The position numbers and the translations under genes were made by a program. Below are positions 16,993 through 25,722 of a stretch of 64,000 nucleotides of DNA, piece by piece. This DNA comes from BOG-908 sp963692875. GTDB taxonomy: Bacteria > Pseudomonadota > Alphaproteobacteria > Acetobacterales > Acetobacteraceae. Location: assembly GCA_965198755.1 (NCBI GenBank), contig OZ240673.1, positions 496,001 to 560,000 on the forward strand, in the 5' to 3' direction. Within the stretch, counting starts at the first letter, position 1, and the number at the start of each line of letters is the position of its first letter. The notes beneath the pieces are model-generated. The model searched no databases, was not told where the DNA came from, and saw nothing but the letters and a program-made list of their open reading frames with translations.

Positions 16993-17130
16993 GGAAGCAA
17001 GCGCTTCTTTTTCGAGAAAAAGAAGCAAAAAGCTTTTATTGCGGCTGTCGCGGTTCTCTCCGGCGAGCGCGCGACAGCGGTGACAAAAGTTTTTTGGTTC
17101 CTTTTTCAACAAAGAACTGCTTGCCTTCCT
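16993..17130 (-). repeat. A/B dyad element, copy 7 (B to A on + strand)
   Basis: Starts at the base after the FkbH stop. The A arm carries a small change (CCTTTTTCAACAAAGAAC) that weakens its hairpin. Confidence 0.88.
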
Positions 17131-17185
17131 TGCCTTGCCTACCGCGGTCAGGCATCTCACCCGCAGGCGAGCCCGGAGGCCCACG

Positions 17186-19084
17186 TTGCAACAACTACGC
17201 TGGTTGCCCGACCTGCCGGACTGGCGCACCCGCTTACGCGCCCTGGCCACCGCCGAGGCCCCCTGGGCGCAGGCCGTTACCCTGGCCAACGCGCGGCTGG
17301 ACTTCACCCGCACCAACGCGTTGGACGACGCGCTGCGCCGGCGCATGGACGGCGCGGTGCCGGCCGGCACCGGCACCAGGCCGGTGCGCCTGGCCGTACT
17401 CGGCTCGGCCACGCTGGCGCACCTGCACGCCAGCATCCGCGTCGCCGGGCTGCGCCGCAACATCTACGTCGCCACCTACGAGAACGATTACGGCCAGTAC
17501 CTGCAGGAACTGCTCGACGCGCACTCCGGCCTGCACAAATTCAAGCCCGACGCCGTGCTGTTCGCGTTCGACGCCTACCACCTGACGCAAGGCTTGCACG
17601 CGGCACTCACCGCTGCCGACGCTGACGCCGCGCTGGCCGACGCGCTCGCGCGTACCGAGCAATGCTGGGCGCTGGCGAAAACGGCGTTCGCCTGCCCGGT
17701 GATGCAGCAGACCGTGCTGGATGTGTTTCCTGCTGTGATGGGCAGCAACGAACACCGGCTACCCGGCTCGCGCAGCCGCTTCGTGGCGCGGCTGAACGAG
17801 GCGTTGCGGACTGCCGCCGACGCGCACGGCGTCGACCTCGTGGCGGTGGACGACGCGGCCCGGGCTGACGGGCTGGGCGCCTGGCACGACCCCGCGCTGT
17901 GGCACCGCTCCAAGCAGGAGGTGACGCCGGCGCGTGCGCCCACCTACGGCGACCTCGTCGGCCGCATCATCGCTGCGCGCCAGGGCCGCTCCTACAAGTG
18001 CCTGGTGCTGGACCTCGACAACACGCTGTGGGGCGGCGTCATCGGCGACGACGGGCTGGACGGCATCGTGCTTGGCCAGGGCAGTGCCATGGGCGAGGGC
18101 TTCACCGCGGTGCAGGACTACGCCCGCGAGCTGGCCCGCCGCGGCGTGATCCTGGCGGTGAGCTCGAAGAACGACGAGGCGAACGCGTGGGAGCCGTTCG
18201 ACAAGCATCCGGAAATGACGCTGCGCCGCACCGACATCGCGAGCTTCCGCGCCAACTGGCAGGACAAGGCGTCCAACATCCGCGCCATCGCCGCCGACCT
18301 CAACATCGGGCTCGATTCGCTGGTCTTCCTCGACGACAACCCGTTCGAACGCAACCTGGTGCGCGAAGAACTGCCGATGGTGGCCGTCCCCGAAGTGCCC
18401 GACGACGACCCTGCCCTAGTGCCCGCCGTGCTGGCCGATGCCGGCTACTTCGAAAGCCTCGGCATCACCGCCGAAGACCTCGAACGCACCACGCAATACC
18501 AGGAAAACCGCGCGCGCGAGGAGCTGCGCGCCAGCGTCACCGACATGGACGGCTACCTGCGCGCGCTGGAAATGCGCATGGTGTGGAACCGCTTCGACAG
18601 CGTGGGCCAAAGTCGCGTCGTGCAGCTGATCAACAAGACCAACCAGTTCAACCTGACCACACGGCGCCACAATGACGCGGACGTCGCCGCCATCATGGCC
18701 GACCCGCGCGCGATCGGCCTGCAGATACGCCTGCTCGACCGGTTCGGCGACAACGGCATCATCGCCATCATCATCGGCCGCCTGACGGAACCCGGCACCG
18801 TCACCATCGACACCTGGCTGATGAGCTGCCGCGTGCTCGGCCGCGGCGTGGAGCGCACCACGCTGAACTTGGTGGTAGCACAGGCCCACGCGCTGGGCGC
18901 CACGCGGCTGGTCGGCGAGTACGTCCCAACCAAGAAGAACGGCATGGTGCGCGAGCACTACACGAAACTCGGCTTCACACCGCTCGACACGCAAGCCGAC
19001 GGAAGCAGCACCGCCGTGCTGGACTTCTCGCAGTTCACGCCGGAACCCACCTTCATCCACGTCACCGAAGGCAGCAAGACATGA
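17186..19084 (+). CDS. FkbH-type HAD-IIIC protein, full-length form
   Basis: 632 residues in the standard FkbH order. An N-terminal SGNH-like half (RPVRLAVLGSATLAHL, PDAVLFAFDAYHL) precedes the HAD core with KCLVLDLDNTLWGGVIGDDG (DxDxT at about residue 276), AVSSKNDEANA and FLDDNPFERN. A GNAT-like end follows (INKTNQFNLTTRR, VGEYVPTKKNGMVREHY). The N-terminal half is what the upstream FkbH lacks. TTG 17186 is chosen because GGAGG at 17175-17179 precedes it by 6 bases. It overlaps the ACP gene by 4 bases (ATGA), which implies coupled translation and supports a role in loading an acyl unit on that ACP. Confidence 0.85.
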   Translation: MQQLRWLPDLPDWRTRLRALATAEAPWAQAVTLANARLDFTRTNALDDALRRRMDGAVPAGTGTRPVRLAVLGSATLAHLHASIRVAGLRRNIYVATYENDYGQYLQELLDAHSGLHKFKPDAVLFAFDAYHLTQGLHAALTAADADAALADALARTEQCWALAKTAFACPVMQQTVLDVFPAVMGSNEHRLPGSRSRFVARLNEALRTAADAHGVDLVAVDDAARADGLGAWHDPALWHRSKQEVTPARAPTYGDLVGRIIAARQGRSYKCLVLDLDNTLWGGVIGDDGLDGIVLGQGSAMGEGFTAVQDYARELARRGVILAVSSKNDEANAWEPFDKHPEMTLRRTDIASFRANWQDKASNIRAIAADLNIGLDSLVFLDDNPFERNLVREELPMVAVPEVPDDDPALVPAVLADAGYFESLGITAEDLERTTQYQENRAREELRASVTDMDGYLRALEMRMVWNRFDSVGQSRVVQLINKTNQFNLTTRRHNDADVAAIMADPRAIGLQIRLLDRFGDNGIIAIIIGRLTEPGTVTIDTWLMSCRVLGRGVERTTLNLVVAQAHALGATRLVGEYVPTKKNGMVREHYTKLGFTPLDTQADGSSTAVLDFSQFTPEPTFIHVTEGSKT

Positions 19085-19326
19085 CCGACCAGGCAAAGAT
19101 CTACACGGACCTCACGGAAATCTTCAACGACGTGTTCATGCGCGACGACATGAAGCTGACTCCGGAGCTTTCCGCCAAGGATGTGGCCGGCTGGGACAGC
19201 TTCAAGCAGATCGAAATCATGGTCTCTGTCGAGGAACGGTTCGGTATCAAGCTCAACACGCGGGAGATCGATTCGCTGCGCAACGTGGGAGACCTGGCTG
19301 AAGTGATTGCGAAAAAAGCAAGCTAA
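19081..19326 (+). CDS. Acyl carrier protein
   Basis: 81-residue acidic four-helix carrier. The phosphopantetheine site is GWDSFKQIEI with Ser40; the usual DSL is DSF here, as in many carriers dedicated to FkbH or amino-acid pathways. It overlaps the FkbH gene and has no fatty-acid synthase neighbours, so a dedicated carrier for a glyceryl or hydroxyacyl unit is likely. The final codons AAA GCA AGC TAA are the edge of a repeat element, so the C-terminal KAS is repeat-derived. Confidence 0.88.
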   Translation: MTDQAKIYTDLTEIFNDVFMRDDMKLTPELSAKDVAGWDSFKQIEIMVSVEERFGIKLNTREIDSLRNVGDLAEVIAKKAS

Positions 19327-19447
19327 GCGCTTCTTCGAGAAAAAGAAGCAAAAAGCTTTTGTCTCCGCTGTCGCGCGCTCCACGGTAATCACCCGACAGG
19401 AAGCAAAAGTTTTTTGGTTCTTTTTTTCAAAAAAGAACTGCTTGCTT
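19316..19447 (-). repeat. A/B dyad element, copy 8 (B to A on + strand)
   Basis: Lies exactly between two convergent genes. Its left edge encodes the last residues of the ACP and its right edge overlaps the TAA of the monooxygenase gene. Confidence 0.88.
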
Positions 19448-20921
19448 ACCCCAGCAGGAAATCCTCCATCCGAGGCCTGCGCATCTGCCGCCAGAAAGCG
19501 GTGGTCGACCCCGACCAGTTCGACGTGATCTTGCCGTCCTGCCCATACCAGTTGCCGCAGCCCGTCGCCCACACCGTCTTGTCCAACTGCGTGTACAGTG
19601 CGTCGTTGTAGCTCCGGCACGCCGCATCGCGCACCTCGACCGAAGCCGCGCCACGCGCCACCATCTCGGCGAGGCAACGCGCGACGTAGCGGAACTGGCA
19701 CTCCAGCATGAACACGATGGAGCTGTGTCCCAGGTTCGTGTTCGGCCCATACAGGAAGAACAGGTTCGGGAACCCGGGTGACGCCACGCCGTGATAGGCG
19801 TGCGGCCCGTCCGCCCAGGCATCCTGCAACGCGAGCCCGCCGCGCCCGGTGATCTGCACCGGTGCCAGGCAGTTGCGCACGTCGAAGCCCGTCGCGAACA
19901 CCACCATGTCCAGCGCGCGCTCGATGCCGTCGCGCGTGCGGATGCCGTCCGGCGTGAACCTGTCGATCGCCTCGGTCACCAGCTCCAAGTTCGGGCGGCT
20001 GAACGCCGGCAGGTAGTCGTCGCTGAGCAGCAGGCGCTTGCAGCCCAGCGTGTAGTCCGGCGTCAGCTTGGCGCGCAGCTCCGGGTCGGGCACCTGCCGC
20101 GCCAGGTGCCAGCGCGCCAGCTTGGTAAACCAGGCATTGCGGCGCGAACCGGTGCGGAACGCGCCGAACAGGCCCTCTTGGTAGGCGTACACGGCCGCGC
20201 GGGTCAGGCGCCGGTAGCCGGGCAGGTGGCGGAGCAGGGCAATGTGCCGGGGTCCGTAACCGTGATCCATCCGCGGGGCTATCCAGTTCGGCGTGCGTTG
20301 GAACACGCTCAGACGCTCGCAGCTTTGCGCCAGCTCCGGGACGATTTGCACTGCGCTGGCCGCCGACCCCACCACCGCCACGCGCTTGCCGGCATGCGCG
20401 GCCGAGTGGTCCCAGCGCGCCGCATGGAACGCCGCGCCGCGGAAATCCTGCAGTCCTGCAAACGCCGGTATCGACGGCGTGCTCAGCTGTCCCACCGCGG
20501 GCATGAACACGTCGAACACCGCCGCGCTGCCGTCGGAGGTTTGCACGCGCCAGGTGCAGTTCCGTTCGTCGTATGCTGCGCCCGTTACAGAAACGCCGAA
20601 GCGGATGTGCTGGCGCAGGTCGAACCGGTCGGTCACGTCCTCCAAGTAGGCGAGGATTTCCGGCTGCCGCGCGTAGCGAAAACTCCAGTCGTGCTTCGGC
20701 GCGAAGGAGAAGGAGTAGAGGTGAGACGGAACGTCGCACGCCGCACCGGGATAGGTGTTCTCACGCCATGTACCGCCCACGCCGTGCCCGCGTTCGAAGA
20801 TCGTGACGGTCGTGAAGCCGGCACGGTGCAACACGACGGCCGCGCCGATGCCTGCGAAGCCCGCGCCGACGATGGCGATGCGGAGGTCGGCGCGAGTGCG
20901 CTGCGGATGGCCCTGATCCAT
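19446..20921 (-). CDS. Flavin-containing (Baeyer-Villiger type) monooxygenase
   Basis: 491 residues. FAD-binding IAIVGAGFAGIGAAVVLHRAG (from about residue 15), GVGGTWRENTYPGAACDVPS (family fingerprint with GTW and the P-G-A-C-D stretch), the NADPH site VAVVGSAASAVQIVPELA and the late motif VVFATGFD are all present. These are hallmarks of class B monooxygenases acting on ketones or amines. ATG 20921 is the first ATG; an in-frame TTG six codons earlier lies within the repeat edge. No ketone pathway is visible nearby, so the substrate is open. Confidence 0.85.
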   Translation of the reverse strand: MDQGHPQRTRADLRIAIVGAGFAGIGAAVVLHRAGFTTVTIFERGHGVGGTWRENTYPGAACDVPSHLYSFSFAPKHDWSFRYARQPEILAYLEDVTDRFDLRQHIRFGVSVTGAAYDERNCTWRVQTSDGSAAVFDVFMPAVGQLSTPSIPAFAGLQDFRGAAFHAARWDHSAAHAGKRVAVVGSAASAVQIVPELAQSCERLSVFQRTPNWIAPRMDHGYGPRHIALLRHLPGYRRLTRAAVYAYQEGLFGAFRTGSRRNAWFTKLARWHLARQVPDPELRAKLTPDYTLGCKRLLLSDDYLPAFSRPNLELVTEAIDRFTPDGIRTRDGIERALDMVVFATGFDVRNCLAPVQITGRGGLALQDAWADGPHAYHGVASPGFPNLFFLYGPNTNLGHSSIVFMLECQFRYVARCLAEMVARGAASVEVRDAACRSYNDALYTQLDKTVWATGCGNWYGQDGKITSNWSGSTTAFWRQMRRPRMEDFLLG

Positions 20922-20936
20922 GACGGAAGCATAAGC

Positions 20937-21067
20937 CAAGCAGTTCTTTTTTGAAAAAAAGAACCAAAAAACTTTTGACTCCGCTATCGCGCGCTCGCTG
21001 GAAAGAACCGCGACAGCCGCGATAAAAGCTTTTTGCTTCTTTTTCTCGAAGAAGAAGCCCTTGCCTT
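20937..21067 (+). repeat. A/B dyad element, copy 9 (A to B)
   Basis: Complete. The B arm touches the stop codon of the SYLF gene (minus strand). The centre has the inner stem CTCCGCTATCGCGCG. Confidence 0.88.
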
Positions 21068-21862
21068 CTACCGAGGCGGCGGCAAGCTCTGCGCCTGCAC
21101 CGCTCCGTTCGGCGCCGCGTAGACCGCCTGCGGCGCGTACCCATCCGCCGCCACCGGAGGCGGCAACTGCGGTGCAACAATCGGGGCACCGTTGCGCGTC
21201 AGCAGGCCGCGCAGCGGGTCTGCCGCCGGGTTGTTCACCCGCAGCGCCATGACGATGTCGATCGAGCCGACCGGCTGGCCGTAGTACAACTGGTCGCCGG
21301 CGGTGTCGGCCGACATTACGCTGCCCTCGATGGAGAACCCGGCGAAGAAGCCGCGCGGCCGCTCGAACGCCACGATGTCCGCGTTGAGGTTCGTGGTGGT
21401 CGACCCTTGCACGCCGCCGCCCAGCGTCACCAACGCCACCGACGCGTTGCCGCCCAGCTTGAACTGCGTGTCCAGCACCGAGCGCAGGCCGTTATCCGTC
21501 AGGATGAGCAGCATGACCTCGGCGTCCTGCACGCCGGCCTGCAGGCCGAAGCTGCCGCTGCTGAGCGTGTAGAAGGCCGGAAACGACCAGGTGCCCTGGC
21601 CGCCGCGCGCCAGCAGCACGCAGCCGCCGCCCTCGCCGGCGATGAGGAAGCCGGCGCGGAACACCCGCGGGCAGATCATCACCGCCCTGGCGCGCGGCAG
21701 CAGCGCGCGCGGGTCGTGACCCTGGGGTCCGCTCATGATCTCCTGCGCGGCCAGGGTCGCGCGGTCCACCAGTTGCTGCTGTCCCTCTGCCGAGTCCGCA
21801 TGGGCGGCGACCGGCAGGGCAGCCAGCAGGGCCGAGAAAATCAGTCGCCTGGCGGTGCGCAT
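21068..21862 (-). CDS. SYLF-domain (YSC84-like) secreted lipid-binding protein
   Basis: 264 residues with a Sec signal peptide (MRTARRLIFSALLAALPVAAHA). The mature protein carries the SYLF fold: RAVMICPRVFRAGFLIAGEGGGCVLLAR, then WSFPAFYTLSSGSFGLQAGVQDAEVMLLI and an FFAGFSIEGSV segment. Members bind phosphoinositides or other lipids; in bacteria the role is unknown, but they are typically periplasmic or outer-membrane linked. The C-terminus is Pro/Gln/Ala-rich (VAPQLPPPVAADGYAPQ). ATG 21862 yields an intact signal peptide. Confidence 0.82.
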   Translation of the reverse strand: MRTARRLIFSALLAALPVAAHADSAEGQQQLVDRATLAAQEIMSGPQGHDPRALLPRARAVMICPRVFRAGFLIAGEGGGCVLLARGGQGTWSFPAFYTLSSGSFGLQAGVQDAEVMLLILTDNGLRSVLDTQFKLGGNASVALVTLGGGVQGSTTTNLNADIVAFERPRGFFAGFSIEGSVMSADTAGDQLYYGQPVGSIDIVMALRVNNPAADPLRGLLTRNGAPIVAPQLPPPVAADGYAPQAVYAAPNGAVQAQSLPPPR

Positions 21863-21967
21863 CCGGACGGTCCTTCGCTGAAACAGGTCGGACTGTAATG
21901 GCACATGATGGCGCGGTCGGGGCAAGTTACCAAAGTGATCATGATTGGCGCGCCCGCGGAGCGGAGC

Positions 21968-22099
21968 GAAAGCAAGGCCTTCTTTTTCGAGAGAAAGAAG
22001 CAAAAAGCTTTGGTCGCGGCTGTCGCGGAGTCTCCGGAATCGGGTGCCAAGGAGACAAAAGTTTTTTGGTTCTTTTTTTCAAAAAAGAACTGCTTGCTT
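21968..22099 (-). repeat. A/B dyad element, copy 10 (B to A on + strand)
   Basis: Complete, between the SYLF start and the phosphatase stop, with both genes on the minus strand. The centre TCTCC...GGGTGCC matches copy 4 in reverse. Confidence 0.9.
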
Positions 22100-22155
22100 A
22101 CTGGTACCTACCCTGAAGCGTATGCAAGTCTGCAAAACCCTTGGTGCAGGCTCGC

Positions 22156-22779
22156 CTAAACCTCGGCTCCCTCGTTGACGACCACCACGCGCCAGCCGGT
22201 CGCGAACCGCTCGAGCACCGTTAACGACAGGTTCTGCACCGATAAATGCAGCGCCGCCCGCGCCCCCACACCCAGCGCGTGCGCCACCGCCGCGCGTATC
22301 GCGCCGCCGTGGCTGACACAGACCAGGTCGCGCCCTTCATGCGTATGCGCCAGCCGCTCCAGCGCGTCTCCCACACGGTGCAGCACCTCGTCCATGCTCT
22401 CACCGTCCGGCGGGATCTCGCCGGAGCCGAGCGGCCAGAACGGGTGGGCAGGGTCGGCCAGGCGCGCCGGCAGGTCGGCATGCGGCAGGCCCTGCCAGGC
22501 GCCGAGGTCCTGTTCGGTCAGCCCCGGCTCCACGGTGATCGGCGCGTCGGTGGCGCCGTGTTGCTGGATGAGCTCCGCGGTGCGGCGCGTGCGCTGCAGG
22601 GGTGTCACCAGCCAGGCGGCGCCAGGCGGCAGGCGCGCAGCCAGCGTCGCGTAGGTTGCGGTCTGCGCCCGCTGGGTTTCGGTGCAGATGGCGACGTCCA
22701 TGCGGCCGTAGAGAACCGCGCGGGCGACGGGTTCGACGATGGCGTGTCGGATCAGCCAGAAGCGGGTGCACTCTGCCAA
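22156..22779 (-). CDS. Histidine phosphatase (phosphoglycerate mutase superfamily)
   Basis: 207 residues. The catalytic motif reads FWLIRHAIVEP; the usual RHG is RHA here. Later hallmarks are VTPLQRTRRTAELI (Arg phosphate pocket), PGLTEQDLGAWQG, PPDGESMDEVLHRV (acid catalyst) and CVSHGGAIRAAV (second His). The pattern resembles CobC or other small-molecule phosphatases rather than glycolytic mutase. No ATG or GTG precedes the RH motif within a sensible distance, so I take TTG 22779. GAAGG about 10 bases upstream comes from the adjacent repeat arm, which may provide its ribosome site. Confidence 0.8.
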   Translation of the reverse strand: MAECTRFWLIRHAIVEPVARAVLYGRMDVAICTETQRAQTATYATLAARLPPGAAWLVTPLQRTRRTAELIQQHGATDAPITVEPGLTEQDLGAWQGLPHADLPARLADPAHPFWPLGSGEIPPDGESMDEVLHRVGDALERLAHTHEGRDLVCVSHGGAIRAAVAHALGVGARAALHLSVQNLSLTVLERFATGWRVVVVNEGAEV

Positions 22780-22911
22780 AGCTAGAAGGCCTTCTTTTCT
22801 GAAGAAAAGAAGCAAAAGAATTTTGTCACGGCTGTCGCGGGCTCTCCCGCACGGCGCGCCCAAGGGAACAAAAGTCTTTCGGTTCTTTTTTTCAAAAAAG
22901 GACTGCTTGCT
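22778..22911 (-). repeat. A/B dyad element, copy 11 (B to A on + strand)
   Basis: Complete. The right edge touches the stop codon of the ABC permease gene; the left arm contributes the likely ribosome site of the phosphatase gene. Confidence 0.88.
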
Positions 22912-23775
22912 TCACTCGCCAATGTTCATCAACGCCCCGTTCCGCCGTGCCGCATAGAACTGCTGCATGAACAGCAGCATCGCCGCCGTCAGCCACACCA
23001 GGTTCAACGCCGCCGCCCACGCCAGGTGGCCCCACAGTATCACGCCGCTACCGATCGCCGCGCGCAATCCTTCGAACACGTGCGCCGCCGGCAACGCCAG
23101 CGCCACCATCTGCAGCCAGTGCGGCAGCACGCTCACCGGGTAGTAAACGCACGCCAGCGGCGCCAGCCCGATCAGCATGGACCACACCAGGCTTTCCGCC
23201 CCGCCGCCCTGGCTGAGGATCAGCGAGATGCAGCCCAGCGCAATCCACCAGCCCATCATCATCAGGTTCAGCGCGAACAGCACCACCACCGGCCCTACGC
23301 TGAGGATGTTGAAATGGTAGATCAGGAACGCCAGCACCATCGCCGGCACCACGCCCAGCAGCATGCGCACCACCGACATGCCGAGCAACGCCATCAGCAG
23401 CTCCCACGGCCGCAGTGGCGAGACGAAGATGTGACCGAGGTTGCGCGACCAGATCTCCTCCATGAACGTCACCGCGAAGCCGAGGTGGCTGCGCAAAGCC
23501 GTCTCCCACAGCAGCACGCCGCCCAGCAGCATGCCGATAGTGACCGCGCCGTGGTTGCCCAGACGAGCCGCGAAGAAGCGGGAGGTAAAACCCCAGATCA
23601 CCATCTGCAGCACCGGCCAGTAGGCGAGGTCCAGCAGCCGCGGCCACGAGCGGCGGAACAGCGTGAGGTGGCGATACATCAGCCCCCACACCCGACGCAG
23701 CGAGGCCACCATGTCCAGGCCGGGTGCGTTCCGGGACAGAGCGGGCGAGAGGACGGCAGGCTGCGTCAGGCTCAT
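22912..23775 (-). CDS. ABC-2 type transporter permease
   Basis: 287-residue inner-membrane protein with about six hydrophobic segments, among them LLDLAYWPVLQMVIWGF, TIGMLLGGVLLWETAL, VVRMLLGVVPAMVLAFLIYHF and GPVVVLFALNLMMMGWWIAL. SHLGFAVTFMEEIWSRNLGHIFVSPLRPWE is the typical cytoplasmic coupling loop of ABC-2 exporters. Its start overlaps the stop of the ATPase gene by 4 bases, so the two form an operon and an export system. The substrate is unknown; the pair resembles NodIJ or drug/polysaccharide exporters in size and order. Confidence 0.85.
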   Translation of the reverse strand: MSLTQPAVLSPALSRNAPGLDMVASLRRVWGLMYRHLTLFRRSWPRLLDLAYWPVLQMVIWGFTSRFFAARLGNHGAVTIGMLLGGVLLWETALRSHLGFAVTFMEEIWSRNLGHIFVSPLRPWELLMALLGMSVVRMLLGVVPAMVLAFLIYHFNILSVGPVVVLFALNLMMMGWWIALGCISLILSQGGGAESLVWSMLIGLAPLACVYYPVSVLPHWLQMVALALPAAHVFEGLRAAIGSGVILWGHLAWAAALNLVWLTAAMLLFMQQFYAARRNGALMNIGE

Positions 23776-24548
23776 GGTTCCTCCAGTGCCGCTTGCACCT
23801 CGGTGTCGCCGTATTCGACCGGTGCGGTGCGGGCGCGCGCGATGTCGAGGAACACGTCCTCGAGGTCATCGCGGTTGTAGCGCGCCAGCAGTTCGCCCGG
23901 CGTGCCGCGGTCGACGATGCGGCCCTGCTTCATCATCAGCACGGTGCCGCAGAGGCGGGAGACCTCGTCCATGTTGTGGCTGGCCAGCAGGATGCTGCAG
24001 CCGCTCTCGGCGCGGTAGCGCTCCAGCCAGGTGCGCACGATGTCGCCGGTGTCGGGGTCAAGGCTGGCGGTCGGCTCGTCCAGCAGCAGCAACTCGGGGC
24101 GGTTGATCAGCGACTTGGCCAGCGCCACGCGCGTCTTCTGCCCGGCGGAGAGCTGGCCGGCGGGACGGTGCAGGAAATCGTGCAGGTCCAGTTCGTCCGC
24201 CAGCTCGGCGATACGACGGTCGACCTGCCTGACGTTATACAGGTGGCAGTAGACCCGCAGGTTCTCGGCCACCGTCAGGCGGTGCGGCAGGGCCACGTAG
24301 GGAGAGGAGAAGTTCACCCTCGCCAGCGCCGCGAACCGGTCGCGCGACATGTCGTGGCCGAGCAGGTGAATCTGGCCGCTGGTCGGGACTAACAAGCCGA
24401 GCAGCATGGCGATCGTCGTCGTCTTGCCGGCGCCGTTGCCGCCTAGCAGGCCTACTGTCTCACCCGTGCCTACGCTGAAGCTGATGCCGTCGACGGCTAG
24501 CGCGGCGCGGTAGCGCTTGGTGAGGGCCTCTACTACTATCGCTTGCAT
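23772..24548 (-). CDS. ABC transporter ATP-binding protein
   Basis: 258-residue exporter ATPase. The Walker A is GGNGAGKTTTI, the Q-loop region is VNFSSPY, the signature is QLSAGQKTRVALAKSLI and the Walker B is LLLLDEPTASLDPDTG, with the switch His in LLASHNMDEVSR. ATG 24548 gives the usual leader MQAIVVEALTKRY. It precedes and overlaps the ABC-2 permease gene, so the two encode one efflux system. A lone A arm of the repeat lies just upstream. Confidence 0.9.
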   Translation of the reverse strand: MQAIVVEALTKRYRAALAVDGISFSVGTGETVGLLGGNGAGKTTTIAMLLGLLVPTSGQIHLLGHDMSRDRFAALARVNFSSPYVALPHRLTVAENLRVYCHLYNVRQVDRRIAELADELDLHDFLHRPAGQLSAGQKTRVALAKSLINRPELLLLDEPTASLDPDTGDIVRTWLERYRAESGCSILLASHNMDEVSRLCGTVLMMKQGRIVDRGTPGELLARYNRDDLEDVFLDIARARTAPVEYGDTEVQAALEEP

Positions 24549-24576
24549 AGAGCCCGGATTGCGGCAACATCCGATA

Positions 24577-24631
24577 GAAGGCAAGCGGTTCTTTTTTGAA
24601 AAAAAGAACCAAAAACTTTTGTTTCCTGGCG
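24577..24631 (+). repeat. A/B dyad element, copy 12 (A arm only)
   Basis: The A hairpin and CCAAAAACTTTTG are followed by TTTCCTGGCGCTC, then the stop region of the transglycosylase gene. The B arm is missing. Confidence 0.8.
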
Positions 24632-24633
24632 CT

Positions 24634-25665
24634 CTACCGGCGGGCGCTGGGGGCTACGACGACGCAGTGGGACGTCTTGCGGCAGGTGTGCACGGCGGCG
24701 TCGTGGGTCAGGTGCGCGGACGAGGTCGTTTCGCTGACGCGGACGGTCCAGTGGCTGCCGCCGACCGCGTGGCTGACGTGCTCGCTGGCGTAGGCGGCGC
24801 TGATCAGGTGGAAGCCGCCATGATGCGCGAGGTTGGCAGACGCCAAGCGGACCGAGGCGCGGGGCTCAGGCGCTTCGGCCAGCTCCACAGGCGCCGAGCC
24901 GGCGTGGTGCGTGTGACGGCGGTCGAGGACGGCATAGCGCACCACCTGCTCGCGCGCGCGGCGGCTTCTGGCAGCGACGGCCACGTTGATGTGGCGCGGG
25001 TAGCGGGGGCCGGCGGGGATGTCCATCGGCAGCTGGTTGACTGCGTATTGCTCGGCCGGCGAGCGCTGCTGTGGCCACTCGCCCTGGATGTAGGGGGCGA
25101 TCATCGCGACGTACCGGCGCGTCTCGGCCGGCAGCGGACGGTTGTGGCTCAGATAGTCCACCAGCCGCGCCGGGCCGCCGTTGTAGGCAGCGAGGAAGCC
25201 GGGGCTGCCGAATGCGTCGTACATTTCGCGCAGGTAGGCGGTGCCGGCGAGGATGTTGTTGTGCGGGTCGAACGCGTCGTCACCCAGGCCGTAGCGGGCG
25301 CGCAGCTCGTCGTAGGTCTCCGGCATCACCTGCATCAGGCCCATCGCACCCACGGGCGAGGTGATGACCAGGCCGGTCGATGCGAACTCGTGGCCGTGCG
25401 ACTCGACGCGCATGACTTCGCGGACCCAGCGCTCCGGCACATCGTACTTCTTCGCCGCCTCGGCGATGTAGGGGCCCCAGGGGTCTTCCGGTGGGCCGGG
25501 CGGTGCGTAGCTGGGTTTGGCGCGGGCCACGTAGGTGGCGGCTTCCTGGGTGGCCGTCATCGGCGGGCCGTGGGTCGCTGCGCAGGCGGAGAGCAGGGCA
25601 GCGGCGGCGATGCTGGCCGCACTGCGGACCAGGTTGCCGGGACTAAGGCCGATGGTGCCGTTCAC
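24634..25665 (-). CDS. Lytic transglycosylase (SLT domain) lipoprotein
   Basis: About 343 residues. The N-terminus is a lipoprotein signal (VRSAASIAAAALLSAC, lipobox LSAC). The catalytic domain runs from about residue 65: WVREVMRVESHGHEF holds the catalytic Glu, SPVGAMGLMQVMPETYDELR is the SLT fingerprint, and NILAGTAYLREMYDAFG with LAAYNGGPARL completes it. It cuts peptidoglycan glycan strands in the periplasm. I prefer GTG 25665, which gives a compact signal peptide; ATG 25722 would add 19 non-signal residues. The C-terminal 130 residues are rich in His/Ala/Ser without a known domain. Confidence 0.85.
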   Translation of the reverse strand: MNGTIGLSPGNLVRSAASIAAAALLSACAATHGPPMTATQEAATYVARAKPSYAPPGPPEDPWGPYIAEAAKKYDVPERWVREVMRVESHGHEFASTGLVITSPVGAMGLMQVMPETYDELRARYGLGDDAFDPHNNILAGTAYLREMYDAFGSPGFLAAYNGGPARLVDYLSHNRPLPAETRRYVAMIAPYIQGEWPQQRSPAEQYAVNQLPMDIPAGPRYPRHINVAVAARSRRAREQVVRYAVLDRRHTHHAGSAPVELAEAPEPRASVRLASANLAHHGGFHLISAAYASEHVSHAVGGSHWTVRVSETTSSAHLTHDAAVHTCRKTSHCVVVAPSARR

Positions 25666-25722
25666 GCCGTGTGCATCCGTTGGTCCATCCCGTTGCGGGC
25701 ACGGGACAAGCGCGGTGCGCAT

